Positions 1-8,889 of a stretch of 64,000 nt of DNA are shown here, piece by piece. Position 1 is the stretch's first letter. Every line of letters begins with the position of its first letter. Under the pieces are notes generated by a model. It worked only from the letters and a program-made list of their open reading frames with translations, made no database searches and was not told the origin of the DNA. The DNA comes from Pseudomonadota bacterium (lineage in GTDB: Bacteria > Pseudomonadota > Alphaproteobacteria > Rhodobacterales > Rhodobacteraceae), in contig JAJZVD010000009.1 in the NCBI GenBank assembly GCA_021845805.1, forward strand, positions 1 to 64,000. Direction: 5' to 3'. The position numbers and the translations under genes were made by a program.

Positions 1-175
1 CCGCTTCCGCCGAATAGGCGACCAGCGACGACATCAGCAGCGCCATTTCACCCTTCGCGCGCTGCACCAGGCTTTCCGCGCCGGCCGCCCCGAATTCCGC
101 CGCAAGCGCGGCCATCCGCCCGGGATCGAGGCATACCTCTTCCACCGGGCAGAGCATCGTCACCCTGCACACCAT
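1..175 (-). CDS. Hypothetical protein, N-terminal part (runs off left edge)
   Basis: Only the first 58 codons lie in the window. The start is an ATG at 175 preceded by GGGAG at a good distance. The visible peptide begins MVCRVTMLCPVEEVC, then is rich in Ala and Glu (about residues 17-58) and looks like a short alpha-helical protein. I recognise no domain, and the C-terminus is missing. It is divergent from the carbonic anhydrase gene, with 139 bases between the two starts. An imperfect palindrome at 230-250 lies in that gap. The reading frame is plausible on codon use and ribosome site alone; no function is proposed. Confidence 0.55.
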   Translation of the reverse strand, partial: MVCRVTMLCPVEEVCLDPGRMAALAAEFGAAGAESLVQRAKGEMALLMSSLVAYSAEA

Positions 176-229
176 CACCACTCCCACAGTCGCAACACCC
201 GGCGCCAGCTTCGCGCGGCAGGCTGAAGA

Positions 230-250
230 TTTCGTTGCATCGCAGCGAAA
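230..250. promoter_or_regulatory. 21-bp imperfect palindrome in divergent intergenic region
   Basis: TTTCG-T-TGC and GCA-G-CGAAA form arms around a central ATC. Eight of ten positions pair, plus one T/G position. It lies midway between two divergent start codons, where an operator would be expected. The inner TGC-N3-GCA resembles the core I recall for PhaR-type regulators, but that link is weak. Confidence 0.35.
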
Positions 251-314
251 AATGCCTCGAACTTGGGCTAAAACGTCCATAGACAGGCGCGAGACCCCGC
301 GAAGGAGACCCGCC

Positions 315-965
315 ATGCCCGAGGCCCGGCCGCTTCCCGCCTATCTGGTCCAGCGCTACCACGGCTGGAAGGCAACCACGTTCGCCCAGAACAAGGCCTG
401 GTACCGCCGCCTGGCAACCGAGGGTCAGCGCCCGCGCGCGATGGTGATTTCATGCTGCGACAGCCGCGTGCATGTCACCTCGATCTTCGGCGCGGACGAA
501 GGCGAGTTCTTCATCCACCGCAACATCGCGAACCTTGTGCCGCCCTCGAACCCCGATGGCGAATACCACGGCACCTCGGCCGCGGTGGAATTCGCGGTGA
601 CGGCGCTGAAGGTCGCCCATCTGATCGTGCTGGGCCATTCAAGCTGCGGCGGGGTGAACGGCTGCTATCGCATGTGCGCGGGGCTGGCGCCCGAACTGGA
701 AGAGAAATCGAGCTTTGTCGGCCGCTGGATGGACATCCTGCGCCCCGGCTACGAGCGGGTGAAGGACGTGGCCGACGACCACGCCCGCCTGCAGGCGCTG
801 GAAAAGCAGGCGGTGCTGATCTCGCTGGAAAACCTGATGACCTTCCCCTTCGTCCGCGCCGCAGTCGAGGCGGAAAACCTGACGCTGCACGGGCTCTGGA
901 CAGAACTGGTGGACGGCGGGCTCGAATACTACGACCCCGCCGCGGGCGCTTTCGTTCCGGTCTGA
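315..965 (+). CDS. Beta-class carbonic anhydrase
   Basis: A 216-residue zinc enzyme that interconverts CO2 and bicarbonate in the cytoplasm. The family signature is complete. The first zinc site is CCDSR at 47-51, with C47 as ligand and the D49/R51 pair. The second site is HSSCGG, with H108 and C111. The length matches bacterial beta-carbonic anhydrases. The start is the ATG at 315, which has GAAGGAG seven bases upstream; an ATG 21 codons further up at 252 lacks this. The gene faces the folC end of an accD-folC pair, where bicarbonate supply for acetyl-CoA carboxylase would be useful, but that link is only suggestive. Confidence 0.95.
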   Translation: MPEARPLPAYLVQRYHGWKATTFAQNKAWYRRLATEGQRPRAMVISCCDSRVHVTSIFGADEGEFFIHRNIANLVPPSNPDGEYHGTSAAVEFAVTALKVAHLIVLGHSSCGGVNGCYRMCAGLAPELEEKSSFVGRWMDILRPGYERVKDVADDHARLQALEKQAVLISLENLMTFPFVRAAVEAENLTLHGLWTELVDGGLEYYDPAAGAFVPV

Positions 966-966
966 T

Positions 967-2259
967 CTACCCGTTTTCCCGCAGCACCGTGCCCGCAAGG
1001 TAAAGCGAGCCGCAGATCAGCACCCGCGCCTGCGGGTCCTGCGCCGCGATCTCGGCCAGCGCCGCGGCGACCGATGGCGCCGTCACCGCATCCATGCCCG
1101 CGGCCAGTGCGGCGGCCTGGGTCTGCTCGGCCGTCAGGGTGGCGTGTTCGCCGGGAATCGTGACCGCGTGCAGCGCCCGCACATGGGGCGCCAGCGGGCG
1201 CAGGTAGCCGCCGATGTCCTTGGTCGAGAGCATCCCGCAGATCAGCCAGGTGGGCCGCTTCGGCATCCTTGCCAGCGTGGCCGCCACCGCCTCGCCCCCC
1301 GCGGGGTTGTGCCCGCCGTCCAGCCACAGTTCGACCCCAGGCGCGCTTTCGGCAAGGGGCCCGCGCCGCAGCCGCTGCATCCGGGCGGGCCAGTAGGCCT
1401 TCGTCACAGCCGCCTCGCAGGCGGCGCCGTCGTGGCCAAGGTGACGCAGCGCCATTAGCGCTGCGCCCGCGTTCTCGATCTGGTGCGGCCCCGGCAGGTT
1501 CGGCAGCGGCAGGTCCAGAAGCCCGGTCTCGTCCTGGAAGATCAGCCGCCCGGCCTCTTCGCGCGCATGCCAGTGCTGGCCGTGGACGTAAAGCGGGCAG
1601 CCGAGCCGCGCCGCGCGCGCCTCGATCACGGCAAGGCCCTCGTCGGTCTGCGGCCCCACGACGCAGGGCACGCCGCGCTTCAGGATCCCGGCCTTTTCGC
1701 CGGCGATCTCGCCCACCGTTTCACCGAGGTATTGCTGGTGATCCAGAGACACCGGGGTGATGATGGTCAGCGCCGGGCGTTCCACCACGTTGGTGGCATC
1801 AAGCCGCCCGCCAAGCCCCACCTCCAGCAGCAGCGCATCGGCGGGGGTGCGCGCGAAGGCCAGGAAGGCCGCGCAGGTTGTGATCTCGAAGAAGGTGATC
1901 GGATGGCCAGCGTTCACCCGTTCGCATTCTTCCAGAAGCGCCGCGAGATCGGGTTCGGAAATCAGCTCGCCCGCCACCCGGATCCGTTCATGGAACCGCG
2001 CCAGATGCGGCGAGGTGTAGGCGTGCACGGTCTTGCCCGCCGCCTCCATCCCCGCCCGGATCATCGCCTGGGTCGAGCCCTTGCCATTGGTGCCCGCGAC
2101 ATGGACCACCGGCGGCAGCGCCCGTTCCGGGTTGCCCAGCGCATCCAGAAGCCGGGTCACACGGTCCAGCGTCAGGTCGATGATCTTGGGATGCAGCGAC
2201 ATCAGCCGTTCAAGGATGACATCCGATGCGGCCCCGGCCGCCGACGGGGCCGTGCTCAC
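967..2259 (-). CDS. folC: Bifunctional dihydrofolate/folylpolyglutamate synthase
   Basis: A 430-residue Mur-ligase-like enzyme that adds glutamate to dihydropteroate and then to tetrahydrofolate in the cytosol. The P-loop GTNGKGST spans residues 56-63, followed by the conserved segments TSPHL and EVGLGGRLDATN and the C-terminal DGGHNP motif. The start is GTG at 2259, overlapping the accD stop as GTGA, so translation is probably coupled. The N-terminal SDVILERLMSLHPKIIDL is typical of alphaproteobacterial FolC. accD-folC is a common pair in this group. The 3' end is one base from the convergent carbonic anhydrase gene. Confidence 0.96.
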   Translation of the reverse strand: MSTAPSAAGAASDVILERLMSLHPKIIDLTLDRVTRLLDALGNPERALPPVVHVAGTNGKGSTQAMIRAGMEAAGKTVHAYTSPHLARFHERIRVAGELISEPDLAALLEECERVNAGHPITFFEITTCAAFLAFARTPADALLLEVGLGGRLDATNVVERPALTIITPVSLDHQQYLGETVGEIAGEKAGILKRGVPCVVGPQTDEGLAVIEARAARLGCPLYVHGQHWHAREEAGRLIFQDETGLLDLPLPNLPGPHQIENAGAALMALRHLGHDGAACEAAVTKAYWPARMQRLRRGPLAESAPGVELWLDGGHNPAGGEAVAATLARMPKRPTWLICGMLSTKDIGGYLRPLAPHVRALHAVTIPGEHATLTAEQTQAAALAAGMDAVTAPSVAAALAEIAAQDPQARVLICGSLYLAGTVLRENG

Positions 2260-3182
2260 GATTTTCCGGCCTCGGGCGCCGCAGCGGGCGCGGTGTCGAC
2301 CTTGGGCGCGGGCAGGTCGCCCTTCACCGCGGGCGGCTTGCCCGTCAGCAGCCGCACCAGCGCGATCAGGTCGTCGCGCAACTGCTTGCGATGCGTCACC
2401 CGGTCCAGCATCCCGTGGTCCAGCAGGTATTCGGCGCGCTGGAACCCCTCGGGCAGCTTCTCGCGGATCGTCTGCTCGATCACGCGCGGCCCGGCAAAGC
2501 AGATCAGCGCGTTCGGTTCGGCGATCTGCACGTCGCCCAGCATCGCGTAAGAGGCCGTCACCCCACCCGTGGTGGGATGGGTCAGCACCACGATATAGGG
2601 CAGCCCTGCTTCCTTCAGCATCTGCGCCGCCACCGTGGTGCGCGGCATCTGCATCAGACTCAGGATGCCTTCCTGCATGCGCGCCCCGCCCGCGGCGGCA
2701 AAGAGCACCAAGGGCGCCTTGCGCTTCACCGCCGTCTCTGCCGCGGCGATGATCGCGTTGCCGACATACATCCCCATGGACCCCGCCATGAAGCTGAAAT
2801 CCTGCGCCACCGCCACGATGGGGGTGCGGCCGATCTCGCCCTCGGCGACCAGCATCGCTTCCTTCTCTCCGCTGGCCTTCTGCGCCGCCTTCATCCGCTC
2901 GGGGTAACGCTTCTGGTCGCGGAAATGCAGCGGGTCGGCCAGGGGTTCGGGCACCTTCACCTCGACGAAGACGCCGCCGTCGAACAGCCGGGCGAACCGC
3001 TCGCGCGGGCTGATCGCCATGTGGTGATCGCAGTTCGAACAGACGTTGAGATTGTCGGCCAGTTCGCGGTGAAACAGCATCGTGCCGCACTCGGGGCACT
3101 TGGTCCACAGGTTCTCGGGCACCTCACGGCGCGAGAACAGCGAGTTGATCTTGGGCCGGACGTAGTTGGAAATCCAGTTCAT
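2256..3182 (-). CDS. accD: Acetyl-CoA carboxylase carboxyltransferase subunit beta
   Basis: A 308-residue subunit that moves the carboxyl group from biotin to acetyl-CoA with AccA (not in this window), the first step of fatty-acid synthesis. The N-terminal zinc ribbon has C29-x2-C32 and C48-x2-C51. The crotonase-like fold follows, with the glycine-rich GGARMQEG oxyanion region. Length matches E. coli AccD. The start ATG at 3182 begins MNWISNYVRPKI, the usual N-terminus, with AAGG upstream. The C-terminal tail after about residue 285 is Ala/Pro/Lys-rich and low in complexity. It is the first gene of the accD-folC operon. Confidence 0.96.
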   Translation of the reverse strand: MNWISNYVRPKINSLFSRREVPENLWTKCPECGTMLFHRELADNLNVCSNCDHHMAISPRERFARLFDGGVFVEVKVPEPLADPLHFRDQKRYPERMKAAQKASGEKEAMLVAEGEIGRTPIVAVAQDFSFMAGSMGMYVGNAIIAAAETAVKRKAPLVLFAAAGGARMQEGILSLMQMPRTTVAAQMLKEAGLPYIVVLTHPTTGGVTASYAMLGDVQIAEPNALICFAGPRVIEQTIREKLPEGFQRAEYLLDHGMLDRVTHRKQLRDDLIALVRLLTGKPPAVKGDLPAPKVDTAPAAAPEAGKS

Positions 3183-3561
3183 CGAGTCTGCCGCCTTGGG
3201 GTGACCAGTGAAGGGTCCAGATACGCCGGGGGGGGCCGGAATGCAATCGGGATGGGCCGAAAGCCCCGCATTGCCACACTCTGGCACCACCATTTCCCTT
3301 GTTTTGCCCGGCTTCGGCGCAAGCGTGCGGCCACCGCCCCGCCCCCCGGGCCAGAAGGGATGCGCCAGAAAGGATGCCGATGACAATGCCATGTCCCCGC
3401 CGACCCCGGCAGCCTGCCGCCGACCTCGGGCGGTACGCCTTGTCTGGGGGCACCGGCGCCGCTATGTCCAGTCAGCCAAGGTTCCGGGAGGATGCTCCGT
3501 TGCAGAATGCAGGGATCCAGACGCCGGTCGCAGCCTGCCCCGTCGGCACCGGAGGCCGGGC
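3183..3561. other. 379-base non-coding stretch between accD and a lipoprotein gene
   Basis: No open frame here has a credible start and domain. The stretch must hold the divergent promoters of accD (minus) and the lipoprotein (plus), but I could not pick clear -35/-10 pairs. Around 3239-3280 there is a weak hairpin (GCAAT and ATTGC arms around GGGC-N5-GCCC). Bases 3373-3393 resemble 45566-45586 (18 of 21 identical, first 12 identical). Confidence 0.5.
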
Positions 3562-4218
3562 ATGAGGGTGCCGGGGGCCCGCGCCATGCGGCACGCCGCA
3601 GCCCTTGCCGTCCTGGCCTTTCTGGCCGGGTGCGACGGTCTGGTGGGCGACGGAACCCACAGCCTTTCGGTCTCGGACGGCAAGGTGGTGGTGGCCGGCC
3701 CCCCCGGCTTCTGCATCGACCCCGAGGCCAGCCACCCCGAAGCCACGGCCCCGTTCATCCTGCTGGGCAGTTGCGCCGCGATCACGGGCCAGCAGACCAC
3801 CGATACGCCAACCTCGCGCGCGGTGCTGACCGCCGTCATCTCGGCCGGGGCGGCGGGCGGCACGGTCGCGGGATCGGAACGCGAGCTGACCGGCTATTTC
3901 CGTTCGCCCGAAGGCCGCAAGGCGCTCAGCCGCTCGGGCAATGCCCAGACGGTGCGGGTGCTCGGCATATCGCACGTCGATGGCGTCATGGTGATCCATG
4001 CCCGCGACACCTCTGCCTTCCCCGGCCAGGCGGTGGCGCCCGACTACTGGCGCGCGCTCTTCGACCTGAACGGCCATATCGTCGCGCTCAGCGTCATCTC
4101 GGTGCCGCAGGCCCCGTTCACCGACACCGCGGGGCTGCACCTGCTGGAACAGTTCGTGTCGGCCGTGCGCGGCGCGAGCCCGGGCGCGGCCCCCGCGGCG
4201 GCGGCGCCCACGGGCTGA
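3562..4218 (+). CDS. Conserved hypothetical lipoprotein
   Basis: A 218-residue protein with an N-terminal lipoprotein signal. A hydrophobic stretch ends in the lipobox LAGC (residues about 29-32), so the mature protein should be lipid-anchored at Cys32. The rest has a balanced, soluble composition and a Pro/Ala-rich tail (last 15 residues). No named domain is recognised. The start is the ATG at 3562 with GGAGG six bases upstream; a second in-frame ATG at 3586 would also leave an intact signal. Bases upstream of 3562 stay open in this frame but look non-coding. Function unknown. Confidence 0.75.
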   Translation: MRVPGARAMRHAAALAVLAFLAGCDGLVGDGTHSLSVSDGKVVVAGPPGFCIDPEASHPEATAPFILLGSCAAITGQQTTDTPTSRAVLTAVISAGAAGGTVAGSERELTGYFRSPEGRKALSRSGNAQTVRVLGISHVDGVMVIHARDTSAFPGQAVAPDYWRALFDLNGHIVALSVISVPQAPFTDTAGLHLLEQFVSAVRGASPGAAPAAAAPTG

Positions 4219-4323
4219 GCCCGCGGCAGGGGGTGGCGCGTTCATCCTTTTCACACGATAATCGTGATCCAAGGAACACTGCGCGCCGATCGTCGCGGAG
4301 CCGACGACACGCCTCGGGGGAAC

Positions 4324-5097
4324 ATGGGCCGGAAGTTCGACGTGTTGCTGGACCGGGTACTGCAGCGCAGGGCGCTCCGGCGGTGGACGCTGCTGGCCGA
4401 GGGGGCCGAGGCCGCCGACCTGCCCGAACTGAAGGCGATGCGCGGCCGCGCACGCGCCCTGAAACGGCAGATCGACCGGGTGCTGCATGTCGCCGAGGCG
4501 CGGCTTGCGCTGCCCCGCGTCGGTTCCCATGCCATGCGCAAGCCCGCGACCGCCGACTGGGCCTGGCGCCCCGAGCCCTGGCGCGGCCCGCTGCCCGCAC
4601 CGGGGCTGGCCGCGGTGGACAGCAAGACCGAGATCGGACCCGGAACCACCGTCTTCCACGACTGCCACGTCAGCGAACTGACCTTCCGTCAGGTCCGCAA
4701 CCAGCGCGAATCCGACCTGGCGCCCTTCGGCGTCCGGCTGGACGTGTTCCGCTTCGACGGCAGCTTCCTGTCGCTGGCCATCGACCTGCCCCCCGCCGCG
4801 GTCGAGGGGCTGAAGCTGCGCCACCTGATCCGGCTGGACACCATCGTGGAAACCGAAAAGCCGCTGGAAATCTTTGCCCGGCTGAACGTGAAGCATGGGC
4901 CGAACGTGGAACAGGTGGTGCGCGAACTGCCGCTGGGCGAACCCGAGGCGATGGTGGAATTCGACCTTGCCTATACCCGCATGAACGAGAAGCGGGTGGA
5001 ACGGATGTGGGTCGACCTGATCTTCGAGGGGCCCGAGATGAACCAGATCACCCTGCGCGACGTCACCTTCTGCCGCCGCCCGCGCGCCGAACTGTAG
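4324..5097 (+). CDS. Conserved hypothetical protein (DUF6478-like)
   Basis: A 257-residue soluble protein beginning MGRKFDVLLDRVLQRRALRRW. A basic helical N-terminus (1-65, with ALKRQIDRVLHVAEARLALPR) precedes a beta-rich domain that includes GADWxWRP-like and FHDCHVSELTFRQVRNQRESDLAPFG segments. The pattern resembles the Rhodobacteraceae family I know as DUF6478; no biochemical role is known to me. The start ATG at 4324 has a GGGGG run just upstream. An in-frame ATG at 4264 would add 20 residues of poor composition. The stop TAG lies inside the ribosome site of the next gene, so the two are probably one operon. Confidence 0.75.
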   Translation: MGRKFDVLLDRVLQRRALRRWTLLAEGAEAADLPELKAMRGRARALKRQIDRVLHVAEARLALPRVGSHAMRKPATADWAWRPEPWRGPLPAPGLAAVDSKTEIGPGTTVFHDCHVSELTFRQVRNQRESDLAPFGVRLDVFRFDGSFLSLAIDLPPAAVEGLKLRHLIRLDTIVETEKPLEIFARLNVKHGPNVEQVVRELPLGEPEAMVEFDLAYTRMNEKRVERMWVDLIFEGPEMNQITLRDVTFCRRPRAEL

Positions 5098-5106
5098 GAG
5101 CCTGCG

Positions 5107-5481
5107 ATGCCCGAGCCGACGCTGACCGCCACCCGCCTTCTGGCCGGCATCTGGCACGGCACGCTGACCGGCACACCCGAGGCGCCAGAGCTTGAGGTGA
5201 CGCATCTGGAAACCCCGGTGCCGGGAGTCGAGATCGCCGCCGACCCCGCCCGTCAAGGCACCTGGGAGCTGCGCATCCCGGTGCCGTCGGCGGCCCTGTC
5301 GGACGGGGTGCAGACCATCCTGATCCGCGACCGCCGCACCGGCGCCCGGCTGGGCAGCTTTGCCATCCTCGCCGGCGCCGCGCTGGATGACGACATCCGC
5401 GCCGAAGTGGACCTGCTGCGCGCCGAACTCGACATGCTGAAACGCGCCTTCCGGCGGCACTGCGTGGAAACGGCGGGATAA
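5107..5481 (+). CDS. Hypothetical protein, partner of the upstream gene
   Basis: A 124-residue protein with no signal or membrane segment. Residues 1-85 look beta-rich (IWHGTLTG, TWELRIPVP, QTILIRDRRTGARLGSF). The C-terminal 35 residues (DDDIRAEVDLLRAELDMLKRAFRRH) form a clear amphipathic helix that could be a coiled coil. The ATG at 5107 has TAGGAG upstream, which contains the stop of the preceding gene. The tight spacing suggests the two products act together. No known domain is recognised. Confidence 0.7.
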   Translation: MPEPTLTATRLLAGIWHGTLTGTPEAPELEVTHLETPVPGVEIAADPARQGTWELRIPVPSAALSDGVQTILIRDRRTGARLGSFAILAGAALDDDIRAEVDLLRAELDMLKRAFRRHCVETAG

Positions 5482-5519
5482 GCCCGTGGGGTGCGCGCCG
5501 GACGAAACCGATCCGCGCC

Positions 5520-6596
5520 CTACCCCCAGTCCGCCCCCTGCATCTCGCGCAACCGGCTGGCGGTGCGGGCGAATTCGAACGACCCCTCGCCTTCCACATA
5601 AAGCCGTTCGGGCGCGTCGGCGGCCGAGGCGATCAGGCGCACGCGGGCCTCGTAAAGCGTGTCGATCAGCGTCACGAAGCGCTTGGCCTCGTTGTAGTTC
5701 GAGGCCGACAGGTAGGGGATGTCGTCAAGCACCAGCACCCGCACCGCCCCGGCCAGCGCAAGGTAATCGGCCGGGCCCAGCGGGCGGGCGCACAGTTCCC
5801 AGAAGGTGGCGCGGGCGACGCCGTTGTGCACCTGCTCGAGCACCAGATCGCGGCCGTTCACCGTCAGGTGCAGCGGCTGCCCGCCGCCCCCCGTCAGGTC
5901 GGTCCAGACCTGCGAGAGCGCGGCCTTGGCGGCGGCACCGGCGGGCGAGAACCAGACCTGCGCGCCCGCCAGCCGGTGCTGGCGGTAATCGGTGGCGCTG
6001 ATCAGTTCGCGCACCTCCATCCGGTCCTTCAGCAGGTCGATGAAGGGCAGGAAGATCGCGCGGTTCAGCCCGTTCTTGTACAGATCGTCCGGCACCCGGT
6101 TCGAGGTAGTCACCACCACCACGCCCGCGTCGAAGAGCTTCTGGAACAGGCGCCCCACGATCATCGCGTCGGCGATGTCGGTGATCTGCATCTCGTCGAA
6201 GCACAGAAGCCGGGTGGTGGCGATCACCTGATCGGCCACCGGCAGCAGCGCGTCCTCGGCATGGCTGCGCCGCGCGGCTTCCAGCCCGCGCTGGATCTCC
6301 TGCATGAAGGCGTGAAAATGCACCCGCCGCTTGCGGTCGATCTCGGTCGCTTCCATGAACAGGTCCATCAGCATGGACTTGCCGCGCCCCACCCCGCCCC
6401 AGAGATAGAGCCCCTTCGGCGGCGCAGGCGGGCGCGAGAAGAGGCCGCCCAGCAGGCCGCGGCGGCGGGCCGAGGTGTCCTCCAGCCAGCCGCGCAGGCT
6501 TTCCAGCACCGGCAGAACGGCCCGCTGGGCGGCATCGGGGCGCAGACGGCCGTCCGCCACCCGGGTATCGTAGATCTCGGTCAGGGTCTTGCGCAT
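5520..6596 (-). CDS. zapE: Cell division protein ZapE / AFG1-like ATPase
   Basis: A 358-residue P-loop ATPase of the AFG1/ZapE family, which in E. coli acts at the division ring and in mitochondria helps protein quality control. Walker A is GGVGRGKS (67-74). Walker B is LCFDEMQ (131-137). The sensor segment TTSNRVPDDLYKNGLNR and the family motif DDIPYLSASNYNEAKRFVTLIDTLYE are both present. Length is normal. In alphaproteobacteria this gene often sits near TCA-cycle genes; here it stands alone, convergent with the conserved gene pair before it. The ribosome site is weak (GGGCGG). Confidence 0.93.
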   Translation of the reverse strand: MRKTLTEIYDTRVADGRLRPDAAQRAVLPVLESLRGWLEDTSARRRGLLGGLFSRPPAPPKGLYLWGGVGRGKSMLMDLFMEATEIDRKRRVHFHAFMQEIQRGLEAARRSHAEDALLPVADQVIATTRLLCFDEMQITDIADAMIVGRLFQKLFDAGVVVVTTSNRVPDDLYKNGLNRAIFLPFIDLLKDRMEVRELISATDYRQHRLAGAQVWFSPAGAAAKAALSQVWTDLTGGGGQPLHLTVNGRDLVLEQVHNGVARATFWELCARPLGPADYLALAGAVRVLVLDDIPYLSASNYNEAKRFVTLIDTLYEARVRLIASAADAPERLYVEGEGSFEFARTASRLREMQGADWG

Positions 6597-6710
6597 GCCG
6601 CCCTATAGCGCGGGCCGTTCCATCAGGAAAGGTGATGCGCCCCGCCACGAAAGACCGATTGACGGAACCGCGGGGGCACTGCATCTTGCGCCGCCGCGAA
6701 GGAGACGCCG

Positions 6711-7952
6711 ATGCCCGCAACCCGCAGTCCGCTGTTCACCCCGCTTCTGATCGCAGGCAGCGCGGTGCTGATCCTCAGCTTCGCCATCCGGTCAAGCTTC
6801 GGGGTGTTCCAGCTTCCGATCGCCCAGCTTCACGGCTGGGACAGGTCGGCCTTTTCGCTGGCCATCGCGATCCAGAACCTGGCCTGGGGCGTGGGCCAGC
6901 CGATCTTCGGTGCGCTGGCGGAAAAGATCGGCGACCGCAAGGCGCTGACGCTGGGCGCGCTTCTGTACGCGGGCGGGCTGGTGCTGACATCGGGGGCCAC
7001 GACGCCCGCGGCCTACCAGCTTTACGAGGTGATGGTGGGCTTCGGGATCGCCGGGATCGGGTTCGGCACCATCCTGGCGCTGATCGGGCGGAGTGCCACG
7101 CCGGAACACCGCAGCCTGTCGCTGGGGCTGGCCACCGCGGCGGGCTCGATGGGGCAGGTGGTGGGCCCGCTGGCGGCAGAGGTGCTGCTGGCGCACATGC
7201 CGGTCGCAACCGTGTTCCTGGTCTTTGCCGCCGCGATCCTGAGCAGCCTTCTGTTGCTGCCCTTCCTGAACGCCCCCGTGCATCCGCAGGCCGCGGGCAC
7301 GCCCGAACCGATGGCGACCGTCGTCGCCCGCGCCTTCCGCGACCCGAGCTTCACGCTGATCTTCCTTGGCTTCTTCTCCTGCGGGTATCAGTTGGGCTTC
7401 ATCACCGCCCATTTCCCCGCCTTCGTCACCGAGGTCTGCGGCGCGATCGACCCGCGCGGGCCGCTGGCGGCCTTCGGCATCTCGACCACCTCGGCGCTGG
7501 GGGCGGCCTCGATCGCCTTCATCGGGTTTGCCAACATCGGCGGCACCCTGTTGGCAGGGTGGCTGGGCAAGCGGTATTCGAAGAAATACCTGCTGGCCGG
7601 GGTCTACCTGCTGCGCACCATGGTCGCCTCGGCCTTCATCCTGACCCCGATGACGCCGGCCACGGTGGTTCTGTTCGCGCTGGCGATGGGGGCGCTGTGG
7701 CTGGCCACGGTGCCGCTGACCTCGGGGCTGGTCGCGCAGATCTACGGGGTGCGCTACATGGGCACGCTGTACGGGATCGTGTTCTTCTCGCACCAGCTTG
7801 GCAGCTTCATGGGCGTCTGGCTGGGCGGGCGTCTTTACGACATCTACGGCAACTATACGCTGGTCTGGTGGATCGGCATCGGCGTCGGCGCCTTCTCGGC
7901 GCTGGTCCACCTGCCGGTGAAGGAACGCCCGATGGAACTGCGCACCGCCTGA
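6711..7952 (+). CDS. MFS transporter
   Basis: A 413-residue inner-membrane protein with about 12 hydrophobic segments. The loop 2-3 motif reads GALAEKIGDRKALTLG, the usual MFS signature. The shape (FGVFQLPIAQLHGWDRSAFSLAIAIQNLAWG at the N-terminus) resembles the OxlT/monocarboxylate-type branch often found in Rhodobacteraceae. The substrate cannot be read from sequence. The start ATG at 6711 has GAAGGAG seven bases upstream. It is convergent with the alpha/beta hydrolase gene, with only seven bases between stops and no visible terminator. Confidence 0.88.
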   Translation: MPATRSPLFTPLLIAGSAVLILSFAIRSSFGVFQLPIAQLHGWDRSAFSLAIAIQNLAWGVGQPIFGALAEKIGDRKALTLGALLYAGGLVLTSGATTPAAYQLYEVMVGFGIAGIGFGTILALIGRSATPEHRSLSLGLATAAGSMGQVVGPLAAEVLLAHMPVATVFLVFAAAILSSLLLLPFLNAPVHPQAAGTPEPMATVVARAFRDPSFTLIFLGFFSCGYQLGFITAHFPAFVTEVCGAIDPRGPLAAFGISTTSALGAASIAFIGFANIGGTLLAGWLGKRYSKKYLLAGVYLLRTMVASAFILTPMTPATVVLFALAMGALWLATVPLTSGLVAQIYGVRYMGTLYGIVFFSHQLGSFMGVWLGGRLYDIYGNYTLVWWIGIGVGAFSALVHLPVKERPMELRTA

Positions 7953-7959
7953 GGCCGGG

Positions 7960-8889
7960 TCAGACCGTCTCGCGCAGGAACTCGGTCAGCGCCGCCATGA
8001 TCGCGCCGGGATGGGTGTAGGGCAGCGCGTGGGTGGCGCCGGGCAGTTCCACCTGCCGGGCGTTGCGGTTGATCTGCACCAGCCGCCCCATGCCGGCGAG
8101 GGGGATCACGCGGTCCGCCTCGCCCCAGATCGCCAGAACGGGAAGGCTCGTCACCGCCAGCGCGCGATGGGTCGGGGCCATGTCCTCGGCCATCATGCCG
8201 CGCAGCGACGACAGCACCGCGGGCAGCGTGCCGCGCACCCCCATCTCGGCGGCCATGCGCTGCGCCATATCGGGCAATTCCGGGTTCGGCGGCAGGCTGC
8301 GGTCCACCCCGCTGCGGTGCACGAGCCCGCCGAACAGCCGCATCAGCCCGTCGCCCAGCACCGGAACCCGGGCGCAGAAAGTCAGGAAGCGGTTCATCCG
8401 GTGGCCCAGCCCCACGGGGGCCAGCAGCACCAGCCGGTCGACCCGTTCTGGCCTGTCCTGCGCAAAGGCCGCGGCGATCGCGCCGCCCATCGAATAGCCC
8501 ATCAGCGTCACGCCGCGCGTCACCTCCAGCGCCGTCAGCAACTCGTCAAGCTGGGTGACGAAGAACGCCCGCGTCTGCGGCCCCTGCGGCCGGTCCGACA
8601 GCCCGCGGCCATAAAGATCGTAGGTCAAGACCCGCACGCCCAGCGCCGTCAGCGCCACCGCCAGCGGGGTCCAGACATAGCTGGGCGTCGTCAGCCCGTG
8701 GATGCAGACCACCACCGGCCCCCGCGCCGCGCCGCGCCATTCGTAATAGGTCTGCCCGGCGGACAATTGCACGACCTCGCCCGATGCCTTGCGGCGCCGA
8801 CGCGCGTCGATCGGCGGGCGAAACGCCTCGGCCAGCGGTGGCAGCGCCAGAAGCACCAGCAGCAGGACGACAAGCGCGATCCAGATCAT
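7960..8889 (-). CDS. Alpha/beta hydrolase, membrane-anchored
   Basis: A 309-residue hydrolase. Residues 1-22 form a hydrophobic N-terminal segment (signal anchor or signal peptide). The catalytic set is visible: the nucleophile in GYSMGG, an acid in IWGEADRVIPL, and a His in GATHALPYTHPG near the C-terminus. The HGLTTPSYVW segment gives the oxyanion region. Substrate unknown. The start ATG overlaps the stop of the cyclodeaminase gene as ATGA. It is the last gene of a six-gene minus-strand operon. Confidence 0.85.
   Translation of the reverse strand: MIWIALVVLLLVLLALPPLAEAFRPPIDARRRRKASGEVVQLSAGQTYYEWRGAARGPVVVCIHGLTTPSYVWTPLAVALTALGVRVLTYDLYGRGLSDRPQGPQTRAFFVTQLDELLTALEVTRGVTLMGYSMGGAIAAAFAQDRPERVDRLVLLAPVGLGHRMNRFLTFCARVPVLGDGLMRLFGGLVHRSGVDRSLPPNPELPDMAQRMAAEMGVRGTLPAVLSSLRGMMAEDMAPTHRALAVTSLPVLAIWGEADRVIPLAGMGRLVQINRNARQVELPGATHALPYTHPGAIMAALTEFLRETV

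Noticed and set aside
3208-3561. 5' extension of the lipoprotein frame by 118 codons
   Set aside because: The extension is Pro/Arg-rich and non-coding in character. The lipobox signal and GGAGG support the start at 3562.
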